35,906 nucleotides of DNA from a virus, in the IMG/VR virus record IMGVR_UViG_3300032242_000118, positions 1 to 35,906 of that record; one strand, written 5' to 3'. Shown piece after piece: positions 8,390 through 17,076 of the stretch. The notes under the pieces were generated by a model that did no database searches, had not been told where the DNA came from, and saw nothing but the letters and a program-made list of their open reading frames with translations. A program made the translations under genes and the position numbers. Every line of letters starts with the position of its first letter. Positions within the stretch are counted from its first letter, which is position 1.

Positions 8390-8403
8390 GGGGCTTCGGC
8401 CCC
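8390..8403 (+). other. Stable GGGGC-TTCG-GCCCC hairpin
   Basis: A perfect 5-bp G/C stem with a C(UUCG)G tetraloop lies 6 nt after a stop codon and 18 nt before the next start. There is no T tract, so it is more likely an mRNA-stability or processing element, or a weak terminator, than a strong terminator. Confidence 0.6.
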
Positions 8404-8420
8404 TCCTACTGAGGTTTACG

Positions 8421-9137
8421 ATGCAAACATATTCCGCTGGCGATCAGATCAACCGCGCCTTGCGCTTGCTTGGTGTGCTAGCAGAAGGTGAAACGTCATC
8501 TGCTTCGGTGATGCAAGATTCATTGACGGCAATGAATCAGATGATTGATAGTTGGAACACTGAAAAACTGTCAACGTTTAATACTCAAGACCAAACGTAT
8601 CTTTGGACGCCTGGTTTTATTACGCAGACGCTTGGGCCTTCTGGTAACTTTGTAGGCAACCGCCCAATCCTGCTAGATGATTCGACATACTTCCGTGATC
8701 CGTCTACGAACGTGTCTTACGGCATCAAATTCATCAACCAGCAGCAGTACGATGGCATCGCGGTTAAGACCGTGACCTCCACTTATCCACAGGTGATGTG
8801 GATAAACATGGAATACCCTAACATCACGATGACAATCTACCCCAAACCCACGCGGGTTTTGGAGTGGCACTTCATTAGCGTTGATGAACTGATGCAACCA
8901 GCTACGCTGGCGACCGTTATGGCTTACCCACCGGGTTATCTGCGGGCGTTCACCTACAATCTGGCGATGGAGATTGCTCCTGAGTTTGGTATTGAACCAT
9001 CAGAGCAGGTTAAGCGCATCGCCATGACCAGCAAGCGTAACCTCAAGCGCATCAACAATCCTGACGATGTGATGGCGATGCCGTACTCGCTGGTTGCGAC
9101 GCGCCAGCGCTTCAACGTCTACGCTGGTAACTACTGA
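8421..9137 (+). CDS. Tail accessory / head completion protein, P22 gp4-like
   Basis: The 238-residue protein has the pattern INRALRLLGVLAEGE...MQDSLTAMNQMIDSW near the N terminus and a conserved helical C terminus (YPPGYLRAFTYNLAMEIAPEFG). This fits the gp4-like head-completion proteins that bind the portal ring and seal packaged DNA. It is longer than P22 gp4 (about 166 residues), with a beta-rich middle part. It is followed without a gap by the gp10-like gene (TGATG overlap), as in P22. The start is supported by GAGG 7 nt upstream. Confidence 0.85.
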   Translation: MQTYSAGDQINRALRLLGVLAEGETSSASVMQDSLTAMNQMIDSWNTEKLSTFNTQDQTYLWTPGFITQTLGPSGNFVGNRPILLDDSTYFRDPSTNVSYGIKFINQQQYDGIAVKTVTSTYPQVMWINMEYPNITMTIYPKPTRVLEWHFISVDELMQPATLATVMAYPPGYLRAFTYNLAMEIAPEFGIEPSEQVKRIAMTSKRNLKRINNPDDVMAMPYSLVATRQRFNVYAGNY

Positions 9138-10663
9138 TGCAAACGCCGATTCTGGGATCGGCGTATGTTGCCCGCAGCATCAATGCTGCTGACAACCGCA
9201 TGGTCAATCTCTTTCCTGAGATTGTCCCCGAAGCCGGTAAAAACCCTGCGTTTCTGAATCGTGCGCCAGGACTGCGCCTGCTGGCTACTGCTGGCGATGG
9301 TCCCGTGCGGGGCCTGTGGACGTATGGTGGGGTTGGCTATATTGTTAGTGGCGACAAACTCTACTCAATGGCAGGGTTTGGTACGCCGGTTGTTATTGGT
9401 ACGGTGTCCGGCACTGGTCCGGTCAGCATGGCTGATAACGGTACGCAACTGTTCATTGCTTGTGGTGGGCCTAGCTATATTTACAACAACAGCACAGGCG
9501 CGTTTGGTCCGATCACTGATCCAAACTTCCCCGGCGCATTGACCGTTGGTTATCTTGACGGTTACTTTGTATTCATTGAACCCAACAGCCAAAAAGTCTG
9601 GGTGACTTCGCTGCTGGACGGTACTTCAATCAACCCGTTGGATTTTGCCAGCGCAGAAGGCTCGCCAGACAATCTGGTCAGCATGATCGTTGACCACCGA
9701 GAAGCGTGGCTGTTTGGGACCAACTCGGTTGAAGTGTTCTACGACGCAGGAAACGCAGACTTTCCGCTGCAACGCATCCAAGGTGCGTATAACGAAATCG
9801 GTTGCGCTGCAACATTTTCAGTAGCCAAACTAGACAATGGTTTGTTCTGGCTTGGGGCAGACGCTCGCGGTCAAGGCATCGTCTATCGTTCACAGGGCTA
9901 CACAGGCGTCCGTGTCAGCACCCACGCAATTGAATACGCGATTGCTCAGTACGGCAACATCAGCGATGCGATTGGCTACACATATCAGCAAGAAGGCCAT
10001 GCTTTCTACGTCCTGACGTTCCCGTCTGCCAACAAAACTTGGGTGTACGACGTATCTACACAAGCGTGGCATGAGCGCGCTGGATTTGACAACGGCAGTT
10101 TTACGCGGCACCGCAGCAATTGCCAAATGGCGTACAACAGTCAGATTGTTGTTGGCGATTTTGAAAACGGCAACCTGTACGCGTTTGACTTAGACGTTTA
10201 CGCTGACAATGGGAACACCCAAAAATGGTTGCGTTCTTGGCGGGCGTTGCCTACGGGTCAGAACAATCTAAACCGCACCGCGCATCATAGTCTGCAACTA
10301 GATTGCGAGTCTGGCGTTGGTCTTAGCGGCCCAGACTATAGCGACCCAACGTATCTAATTACTGAAAGTGGTCTTTTTCTAACAACAGAAGCCGGCGATT
10401 TTTTGATTTCTTACGAAGGCAGCGCCACCGTTGGTGTAGATCCTAAAGTTATGCTGCGCTGGTCTGACGATGGCGGCCACACTTGGTCAAACGAGCATTG
10501 GTCCCCAATCGGCAAGATTGGCGTTTACCAGCAGCGGGTCTTCTGGCGTCGCCTTGGTATGACGCTCAAACTGCGCGACAGAGTTTACGAAGTGTCCGGC
10601 ACAGATCCGGTCAAGATCGCAATCATGGGCGCTGAACTGCACTTGAGCGGGACCAACGCATAA
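9137..10663 (+). CDS. Packaged DNA stabilisation protein, P22 gp10-like
   Basis: The 508-residue protein matches the Phage_stabilise family: an N terminus with GSAYVARSINAADNRMVNLFPE, beta-propeller-like repeats (GPVRGLWTYGGVGYIVSG; VGYLDGYFVFIEP), a central AWLFGTNSVEVFYDAGNADFP segment and TWVYDVSTQAWHERAGF. In P22, gp10 is the hexameric hub below gp4 that closes the tail and keeps the DNA inside. The length is close to the family's usual 470-500 residues. It overlaps the gp4-like stop by 1 nt and the tailspike start by 1 nt, so the three genes form a tight operon. Confidence 0.93.
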   Translation: MQTPILGSAYVARSINAADNRMVNLFPEIVPEAGKNPAFLNRAPGLRLLATAGDGPVRGLWTYGGVGYIVSGDKLYSMAGFGTPVVIGTVSGTGPVSMADNGTQLFIACGGPSYIYNNSTGAFGPITDPNFPGALTVGYLDGYFVFIEPNSQKVWVTSLLDGTSINPLDFASAEGSPDNLVSMIVDHREAWLFGTNSVEVFYDAGNADFPLQRIQGAYNEIGCAATFSVAKLDNGLFWLGADARGQGIVYRSQGYTGVRVSTHAIEYAIAQYGNISDAIGYTYQQEGHAFYVLTFPSANKTWVYDVSTQAWHERAGFDNGSFTRHRSNCQMAYNSQIVVGDFENGNLYAFDLDVYADNGNTQKWLRSWRALPTGQNNLNRTAHHSLQLDCESGVGLSGPDYSDPTYLITESGLFLTTEAGDFLISYEGSATVGVDPKVMLRWSDDGGHTWSNEHWSPIGKIGVYQQRVFWRRLGMTLKLRDRVYEVSGTDPVKIAIMGAELHLSGTNA

Positions 10664-12555
10664 TGGCAGTTACCAATAACACCACCACAATTCCATCGTC
10701 GCGGGTTCCATTAACGGATGACCGCACGGGTTTGATTGCGCGTGAGTGGTATCGGTATCTCAATAACCAATACACCAAGACCAGTCAAAACGCCAACGCG
10801 GTGACTCCCGGCGACTATGGCGCGATTGGTGACGGTGCGGTTGATGACTCGGCCAGCATCCAAGCTGCGCTTAATTCTGGCTACGATGTTTACCTGCCGC
10901 CAGGACGCGTCTACGCAATTGGCACGACGCTTACGATGTCCACGCCTAATCAATCGTTTGGTGGGCCTGGAGTTCTGCGTATTGTTGGAGCAATCAACGG
11001 TCTAGAACTGATCTCGCCAACGTCTACGATTGTGACCGGCATACAGTTGGATCTGACGTTTAACTCGCCTACGCAGACTGCTGGCTGGGCGGTCTACATC
11101 AACAATAGTAGCCGCGTCAAAATCAACAAGCTGAACATCATTAGCGGCTTCGGTGGCTTGTACGTACAACAGGCCAATTGGGTAGTTGTGGACTTTATGT
11201 GGGCGTCCCTCTCCGGTCCCGGCGTTAAATGGTACGGCAACGACTCAACTCGATCTGACCTGCTGATACTTAACTCGGTGGTGGTAGATACGGGCGACAC
11301 TTACTACGGCATGGACTGGGATGGTAACTGCCATAGCCTGACGGTCAAATACCTTGGCATTGTCGGCGGCAAGGGCATGATTATCCGCAACACGGGCGGC
11401 GTGACAACTTTCCCCGCTATTGGTCGCATCGGTCAGGTTGAGGTGGACTACTCCACCGGCATCGGTGTGGAGATTCAAGCCGGTCTGGACTATGACTTTG
11501 TGATGCCCTACGTCTTGGGCGCGGCGTCTGATGGGTTCCGCATTGGAGCAGCAATTAACGCTTACGAAGTCCGCATCACTGGCGGCAAGTCTATCGGCAA
11601 CGGTGGCTACGGCATCAACAACTTGGGCGGCGTATTGTTGTACGCGGGCGATACCGCTTTGTACTCCAACAGTCTTGGTGAAATTAACGGTCAAGCGTGG
11701 AACAAATCACCTCGCCAAGCGATTGATGATAATTTTTACCTGACAACTAGCAGCAATACGCCACAAATTGTTTTTTCTCCTACAAATTTTCTTTCGTATG
11801 ACCGTACTGCCAACCAATTAAACGTTCAGATTGGCGGCACGGGAACGGCTACGTTTTCTGCTTCTGCAACGCAATCGTATGTGCCGGTTTACGCGACCGG
11901 ATTGCGTTTGCTTGGGTCTACTACCGGATACACAGCATTCTCGCCAGCAGCGTCTGGTCCGTCTGTGACGTATACGTTGCCAACGGCAATTGGAACATCA
12001 AACCAAGTTCTCAGCACAGATGGGTCTAACAATCTGTTTTGGGCAACGGTTAGCGGAGGCGGGGGCGTTACTAGCGTCGGTGTTACGTCGCCGGTTGTCA
12101 ACACAGGAACTTCAACTGCGCCTGTAATTGGGGTAAACGCAACCAACGCAAATACTGCAAACTATCTTGTTCAGCGCGATGGAAGCGGAAATTTTACCGC
12201 CGGTACTATCACGGCAACTCAGTTTACGGTTGGAACTAATTATTATCTAAATTTTTCTGGGTCAAACCCTCAACAGGTTTGGGCATCAACAAGCTATGTT
12301 TCTTATGACCGAACAAATGATCAGCTAAACTCAATTATTGCTGGTAACGGAATCTTCAAACTTGCGGCTACCTACGCTCAATCGCTCAAGCCTCTTGTCC
12401 TTCCTCAGTACACAGTGGCAACGCTTCCGTCTGGCATTCAGGGGGCAACTGCTTACGTTACAGACGCCTCTGCCCCTGCGTATAATACAACCGTCGTTGG
12501 TGGCGGAACATCAGTTGTCCGTGTCTTCTTTGACGGAACCAGTTGGAAAACCTGA
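10663..12555 (+). CDS. Tailspike 1, right-handed beta-helix (pectate-lyase-like fold)
   Basis: The 630-residue protein has an N-terminal virion-binding part (residues 1-45), then DYGAIGDGAVDDSASIQAAL (about 50-70), the usual entry into phage beta-helix tailspikes. A long beta-helix follows to about residue 345. The C-terminal part holds fibre-like repeats (FLSYDRTANQLN / YVSYDRTNDQLN) and ends in YTVATLPSG...VVGGGTS...FFDGTSWK. Such spikes bind and often cleave surface polysaccharide; catalytic residues cannot be assigned by eye. The beta-helix is clearly paralogous to the next gene. The start overlaps the gp10-like stop (TAATG). Confidence 0.85.
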   Translation: MAVTNNTTTIPSSRVPLTDDRTGLIAREWYRYLNNQYTKTSQNANAVTPGDYGAIGDGAVDDSASIQAALNSGYDVYLPPGRVYAIGTTLTMSTPNQSFGGPGVLRIVGAINGLELISPTSTIVTGIQLDLTFNSPTQTAGWAVYINNSSRVKINKLNIISGFGGLYVQQANWVVVDFMWASLSGPGVKWYGNDSTRSDLLILNSVVVDTGDTYYGMDWDGNCHSLTVKYLGIVGGKGMIIRNTGGVTTFPAIGRIGQVEVDYSTGIGVEIQAGLDYDFVMPYVLGAASDGFRIGAAINAYEVRITGGKSIGNGGYGINNLGGVLLYAGDTALYSNSLGEINGQAWNKSPRQAIDDNFYLTTSSNTPQIVFSPTNFLSYDRTANQLNVQIGGTGTATFSASATQSYVPVYATGLRLLGSTTGYTAFSPAASGPSVTYTLPTAIGTSNQVLSTDGSNNLFWATVSGGGGVTSVGVTSPVVNTGTSTAPVIGVNATNANTANYLVQRDGSGNFTAGTITATQFTVGTNYYLNFSGSNPQQVWASTSYVSYDRTNDQLNSIIAGNGIFKLAATYAQSLKPLVLPQYTVATLPSGIQGATAYVTDASAPAYNTTVVGGGTSVVRVFFDGTSWKT

Positions 12556-12556
12556 C

Positions 12557-14404
12557 ATGACCACATATATCTCGCCACAACCAAAACTGCAATTTCTGGA
12601 CAACAACGGTGTGCCGTTGTCGGGCGGGAAGGTTTACACCTACGCAGCCGGAACCACCACGCCGCTTACGACCTACACGGACTACACCGGCAACACGGCA
12701 AACTCCAATCCAGTCATTCTGAACAGCCGCGGCGAATGCGACATCTGGCTTGGCACTTCTTCGTACAAGTTCAAACTAGCGACTTCAACGGACGTTGAAG
12801 TTTGGACCGTTGACAACATCTCGGTCCTGAGCAGTTCGGCCAACATTACTTTTGTTGAATCCGGCACGGGCGCGGTTGCCGAGACTGTTCAAGCTAAACT
12901 GCGCTTGGGTTATGTCTATCCAGAAGACTTTGGCGCTGTTGGTAACGGTTCAACCAACGACACGACCGCGCTACAGAACGCAATCAATACCGGACGTGAC
13001 GTTTATCTTGCGGCTGGCAAAACCTATCTGCACACCGTTGCGTTATCGGTTACAACCAATTACCAGTGGGTTGGTGGACCCGGCATCCTCAAGACCTCTG
13101 GCGCAATCAATAGCGTCACCGTTGGCGGCGGCAGCATCGGCGTCAAGTTGTCGCTCAACTTTAACTCGCCCGGTCAGACCAGTGGCTACGCAATCTACAT
13201 CAGTAACGCTAATCGGGTGACGATTGAGCGGGCGTATTTGTACGATGCGTTCGGTGCGTTGTACGTTGAACAAGCTAACACTGTTCAGTTGGAATGGATG
13301 TGGGGCATCATTCGCGGCCCAGGCATCAAGTGGTACGGCGACGCTGCCAAGCGGTCGGACATTCTGTCAATCAACTTTTGTGTGCTTGATCCGGGTGACA
13401 ATTATTATGGGTTTGAATGGGACGGCAACTGTAACAGCCTAAACGTCAAGTACATGGGTCTGGTTTGCGGCGGTAGCAGCAGCACACAATCCAGCTATGG
13501 GTTCATCATTCAAAACACGGTTGGCGGGTACAAGTCGGTCACCAGCGGAACTATTGCTGGTACAACTTTGACGCTGACCACCGCGCCATCTAGCCCGATT
13601 GTGGTTGGCATGGTCATATCGGGTACTGGCGTAACTGCTGGTACTACGATCACCGGCCTTATCAATTCAACCAACTACACCGTGTCAACCGCTCAGTCGG
13701 TTGCAACCACTCCGATTACTGCCGTTCCGGCGTTCTTCCCCGCGATTGGTCGAGTGGGTCAGGTTGAGATTGACTACGCAAAAAGCGCGGCAATCAAGGT
13801 GTTGTCTGGCGTGGACTATGATTTTGTCATGCCTTACGTTACCGGCGCGGTCAGCGACGGGTTGTATGTTGACTCAAACATTGACAGCTACAACGTCCGC
13901 GTGAGCGGCGGCAAACTAATTGGTAACGGCGGGTACGGGATCAACAACACGACCGCTGGCATCTTGTTGATGTCCGGCAGCGTTCAATTGACCAACAACA
14001 CCAGCGGCGCAACCAACGGCAACGTCTGGAATCTAGCGCCAACCCAAGCGGTTGACGACTATTTTTATTTGAACCTTGGCGGCGACAAGACGCTTGCCAA
14101 CGGTACTTCGCAGATCAATTTCTACCCCAACGACTACATCTCCCACAACCGCGCGTCACCAAGAAAGATCAGGTTCTACATCGGCGGCGTTGAAGTATTT
14201 GATGTCGGCGCAGATTCCGTTGACACGCTTATCCCGTTCAAACTCAAGACCTACACCGTCGCTACGCTGCCAACCAGTCCAGTCAAGGGGTGGGTTGCGA
14301 TGGTGACGGACGCCAACGCTACGACGTTTGCCAGCACGGTTGTTGGTGGCGGCAGCAATAACGTACCCGTATACTATGACGGTACGAACTGGAAGATTGG
14401 ATGA
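12557..14404 (+). CDS. Tailspike 2, paralogous beta-helix with a P22-type head-binding-like N terminus
   Basis: The 615-residue protein starts with a classic phage N-terminal domain (PQPKLQFLDNNGVPLSGGKV onward, then NPVILNSRGECDIWL), seen on many podovirus fibres. A beta-helix begins at DFGAVGNGSTNDTTALQNAI. Long stretches match tailspike 1: GIKWYG, YYGFEWDGNCNSLNVKYMG, FPAIGRVGQVEIDY, GVDYDFVMPYV and GNGGYGINN. Unlike its paralogue it carries an insert of about 60 residues, near residues 330-390, rich in Thr/Gly/Val (VISGTGVTAGTTITG). The C terminus again has YTVATLP and YYDGTNWK. ATG 12557 is chosen because the domain pattern starts there, 1 nt after the previous stop. Confidence 0.87.
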   Translation: MTTYISPQPKLQFLDNNGVPLSGGKVYTYAAGTTTPLTTYTDYTGNTANSNPVILNSRGECDIWLGTSSYKFKLATSTDVEVWTVDNISVLSSSANITFVESGTGAVAETVQAKLRLGYVYPEDFGAVGNGSTNDTTALQNAINTGRDVYLAAGKTYLHTVALSVTTNYQWVGGPGILKTSGAINSVTVGGGSIGVKLSLNFNSPGQTSGYAIYISNANRVTIERAYLYDAFGALYVEQANTVQLEWMWGIIRGPGIKWYGDAAKRSDILSINFCVLDPGDNYYGFEWDGNCNSLNVKYMGLVCGGSSSTQSSYGFIIQNTVGGYKSVTSGTIAGTTLTLTTAPSSPIVVGMVISGTGVTAGTTITGLINSTNYTVSTAQSVATTPITAVPAFFPAIGRVGQVEIDYAKSAAIKVLSGVDYDFVMPYVTGAVSDGLYVDSNIDSYNVRVSGGKLIGNGGYGINNTTAGILLMSGSVQLTNNTSGATNGNVWNLAPTQAVDDYFYLNLGGDKTLANGTSQINFYPNDYISHNRASPRKIRFYIGGVEVFDVGADSVDTLIPFKLKTYTVATLPTSPVKGWVAMVTDANATTFASTVVGGGSNNVPVYYDGTNWKIG

Positions 14405-14769
14405 CCACAATTTTGGTTCCTGATCGTTCTACCGCGCTTCGTATTGGTTACGAAGCGACGGACTGGTCGCGTCCAATTTCGTTTGATGACTACGAAAAAG
14501 GCATGGCAGATTGGGATGTTCAAGTAATTGAACGTGATGGGGAGCCAATTGGCGCTGCGTATTTTTGTGACGGTGAAGTTCACACTTCTATCCTTCCAAA
14601 ATGGCGCAAACGCTGGGCAACGAAAGGGCTGTTGCAGAAATTGTTTGGCGGCAATGTGACGACTAAGGTTACCCCCGGCCACACTTATATGTATGGTATT
14701 TTGGAAAGATTAGGTTTCGTTCCTTTAGCTGACGGAACTTTTGTAAAGGAATCTGCAAATGGGTATTGA
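14401..14769 (+). CDS. P22 gp14-like / GNAT-like small protein (tentative)
   Basis: The 122-residue protein has GEPIGAAYFCDGEVHTSILPKWRKRWA, then TPGHTYMYGILERLGF and a short tail. The strand-helix order and the late ERLGF segment resemble an acetyltransferase (GNAT) core without a clear acetyl-CoA loop. It stands just before the gp7-like ejection gene, where P22 has gene 14 (DUF2824 family, head assembly), so a gp14-like role is inferred from position. It overlaps the tailspike stop (ATGA) and the next gene by 11 nt. Confidence 0.6.
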   Translation: MTTILVPDRSTALRIGYEATDWSRPISFDDYEKGMADWDVQVIERDGEPIGAAYFCDGEVHTSILPKWRKRWATKGLLQKLFGGNVTTKVTPGHTYMYGILERLGFVPLADGTFVKESANGY

Positions 14770-15487
14770 AACCGCAATCTTGGCATCTGCCGCTGCCGGA
14801 CTGTACTCGGCTAACAAATCGTCAAAGACTCAGGCGCAAGCCGCCCAGCAAGGTATTGACGCTCAACAGCAAATGTTCAACAAACAAGTTGAACTGCAAG
14901 CACCTTGGCAAAAAGCTGGAGAAGAAGCACTGAACAAACTTATTCCACTGGCGTCTAACTACACGCCTTTTGGAATGAACCAATTTCAGCAAGACCCAGG
15001 CTACGCATTTCGTTTGTCCGAAGGTATGAAAGCACTTGATCGCACCGCCGCTTCTCGCGGCGGTTTATTGTCTGGATCTGCTCTTAAAGGCGCGCAGCGT
15101 TACGGTCAAGATCTTGCTTCACAAGAGTACACAAACGCTTTTAATCGCTATCAAGCAGAAAGAGCGGCGCAACTGCAACCGTTGCAATCGTTGGCTGGCG
15201 TTGGGCAAAGTTCTGCCAATACGTTGACTAATGCGGCGGGCCAGATGGGCCAAAACTACGCTACTGGCTACGGAAACGTTGGGCAAGCTAGGGCGTCAGG
15301 GTATCTTGGCGGGACCAACGCGCTAACGTCTGCGCTTGGAACTGGCATTAACTACGCGCAAAATCAACAGTACATCAACCGCCTTCCAATGTATGGAGGA
15401 GCGGCTGGTGGCGGGGGCGCACCAATTTACGCTGCCACACCTAGCTACACAAGCCCACAATCTCTCGGCTACGACTGGGGACCATAA
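14759..15487 (+). CDS. DNA ejection protein, P22 gp7-like position
   Basis: The 242-residue protein is rich in Ala, Gln, Gly and Asn. Its N terminus (ETAILASAAAGLYSANK) may insert into membrane. A conserved block follows: DPGYAFRLSEGMKALDRTAA, RGGLLSGSALKGAQRYGQDL, ASQEYTNAFNRYQAERA. I recall this block from many podovirus injection proteins. Such proteins are packaged with the genome and expelled into the envelope at infection. AAAGGA lies 8 nt before the start. It overlaps the upstream gene by 11 nt and is 2 nt from the next, as in the 7-20-16 series of P22. Confidence 0.8.
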   Translation: MGIETAILASAAAGLYSANKSSKTQAQAAQQGIDAQQQMFNKQVELQAPWQKAGEEALNKLIPLASNYTPFGMNQFQQDPGYAFRLSEGMKALDRTAASRGGLLSGSALKGAQRYGQDLASQEYTNAFNRYQAERAAQLQPLQSLAGVGQSSANTLTNAAGQMGQNYATGYGNVGQARASGYLGGTNALTSALGTGINYAQNQQYINRLPMYGGAAGGGGAPIYAATPSYTSPQSLGYDWGP

Positions 15488-15489
15488 TC

Positions 15490-17076
15490 ATGGCAGACTA
15501 CTCCCTTGCGCTTAACGTCAAGCCTCTTCAACTTGAAGACCCGCTGACGGCTTACGGAAGATTTGCTACTATCCAAAGCGCACAAAATCAAAATGCGCTG
15601 GCTCAGTATCAGTTGGCTGCGGCTCAACGTGCTGAAGAGCAACAAAACGCTTTGTACCAGCAAGCGCAAAACCCAGGATTTAAACTGGATTTTGGCACTG
15701 CAATAAAATACGGAGCGCCAGGGATCGCTGCTTTTAAAGCGCAACGCGAAGCAGAAACTAACGCATTGCAAGCGGAAAAGCTGCGCGGAGAAGTTGCTGC
15801 TCAACCAGGGGCTATGGCAAAAACCGAAGCCGAAACAAAAAAATTTAATGAGCAAGTAAGGGAAAGCCAAACCAAGGCTCTTGGCGTTGGTCTGATGCAA
15901 GCCATGCAAAATCCAGACGATAACACCTTAAAAAATGTGTTTGATCGTTTGGATTCAACAGGGGTAAACACCAAACCTTTCCGCGATCAATTTTCCGCCA
16001 TACCGGACATGGCGGCTCGAAAACAAATTATTGAACAGTACGCACTTGCCCACCCAGAAGGTCGGCAGGCGCTGGAGTTTGTTGCTCCTAAGCCACAAAC
16101 ATTTAATTTAGGTGGGCGAGAAGTATCAGTTGATATGAATCCGCGCAGCCCAACTTTTAAACAAGAACTGCTAAGTCAAGAAAAAACCGCAACTCCTGGC
16201 GAACTGTTGGGAGCAACAAAACTGCAAAGCACACCCGAAGGTGTTGTGTCCATTGATCCGGTTACCAAAAAAGCATCTTTTGTTCTTGATGATAATGGCA
16301 AACCATTTAAGGACGTTAATGCTGCTCAGGCAGCGGAAGCAAAAAGACACGCCGCAGTTATTGAAGCGCAAGGTGCTGCCCGTATTGGGCAAGATGCTCA
16401 AAGAATTGCTCTTGAAAAACAACGGATTGCACAAGCAGAGTTTCAAGCAAAACAACCTAAGTTTGACGCATCTGCTGGCGGCTTTGTTTACGCTCCAAAC
16501 GCAGAAAATCCGCAAGGCAAATTTGTTCCTGTTACTGGTATTGACGGAAAACCTCTAACTGAGGCTCAAGGCAATTCGGTAGCGTATGGCATGAGGATGA
16601 AAGAAGCAAATTCAATTTTTGACAAACTTGCAAGTGAAGGCACGGAAAGGTCGGCGGTTGGCGCTGGCGCTCAATACGGAATTGGTGGGATTGTTAATGC
16701 TCTGCCTTCTGCACTTGGCGGAGCAAACCCTCAACAGCAGCAATTTCAACAAGCAAAACTTAACTTTATTACGGCAATTCTTCGTAAAGAATCCGGCGCT
16801 GCAATTGGTCAAGATGAATTTGAAAAGGAAGATCAAAAATATTTTCGTCAAGTTGGTGACAGCGATGCTGTTGCGGCACAGAAAAAACAAGCCAGACAGA
16901 CCGCCATTAAAGCAATGGAAATTCAAGCTGGCCCAGGTGCTAAGGAAATTCAAAAATTTGAGCCTAGAACGGAACAACCGCAATCCGTTTCTGCTCCCAA
17001 AATTGGAGCAGTTCAAGATGGTTATAAGTTTAAAGGCGGCGACCCTTCTAAGCCTTCTAGTTGGGAGAAGTTGTAA
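15490..17076 (+). CDS. DNA ejection protein, P22 gp20-like position
   Basis: The 528-residue protein is very rich in Ala, Gln, Lys and Glu, with long amphipathic helices. Coiled coils are likely near residues 35-60, 85-140 and 280-325. A conserved C-terminal block runs FQQAKLNFITAILRKESGAA, IGQDEFEKEDQKYFRQVGDS, then AQKKQARQTAIKAM, typical of phage ejection proteins. It has no membrane segment. It shares a 1-nt stop/start overlap with the next gene. Codons in this gene are more A-rich than in neighbouring genes, which may reflect its Lys/Gln content or a different origin. Confidence 0.8.
   Translation: MADYSLALNVKPLQLEDPLTAYGRFATIQSAQNQNALAQYQLAAAQRAEEQQNALYQQAQNPGFKLDFGTAIKYGAPGIAAFKAQREAETNALQAEKLRGEVAAQPGAMAKTEAETKKFNEQVRESQTKALGVGLMQAMQNPDDNTLKNVFDRLDSTGVNTKPFRDQFSAIPDMAARKQIIEQYALAHPEGRQALEFVAPKPQTFNLGGREVSVDMNPRSPTFKQELLSQEKTATPGELLGATKLQSTPEGVVSIDPVTKKASFVLDDNGKPFKDVNAAQAAEAKRHAAVIEAQGAARIGQDAQRIALEKQRIAQAEFQAKQPKFDASAGGFVYAPNAENPQGKFVPVTGIDGKPLTEAQGNSVAYGMRMKEANSIFDKLASEGTERSAVGAGAQYGIGGIVNALPSALGGANPQQQQFQQAKLNFITAILRKESGAAIGQDEFEKEDQKYFRQVGDSDAVAAQKKQARQTAIKAMEIQAGPGAKEIQKFEPRTEQPQSVSAPKIGAVQDGYKFKGGDPSKPSSWEKL

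Noticed and set aside
12338-12556. N-terminal extension of tailspike 2 upstream of ATG 12557
   Set aside because: It translates the end of tailspike 1 in another frame; the known N-terminal domain begins at ATG 12557.
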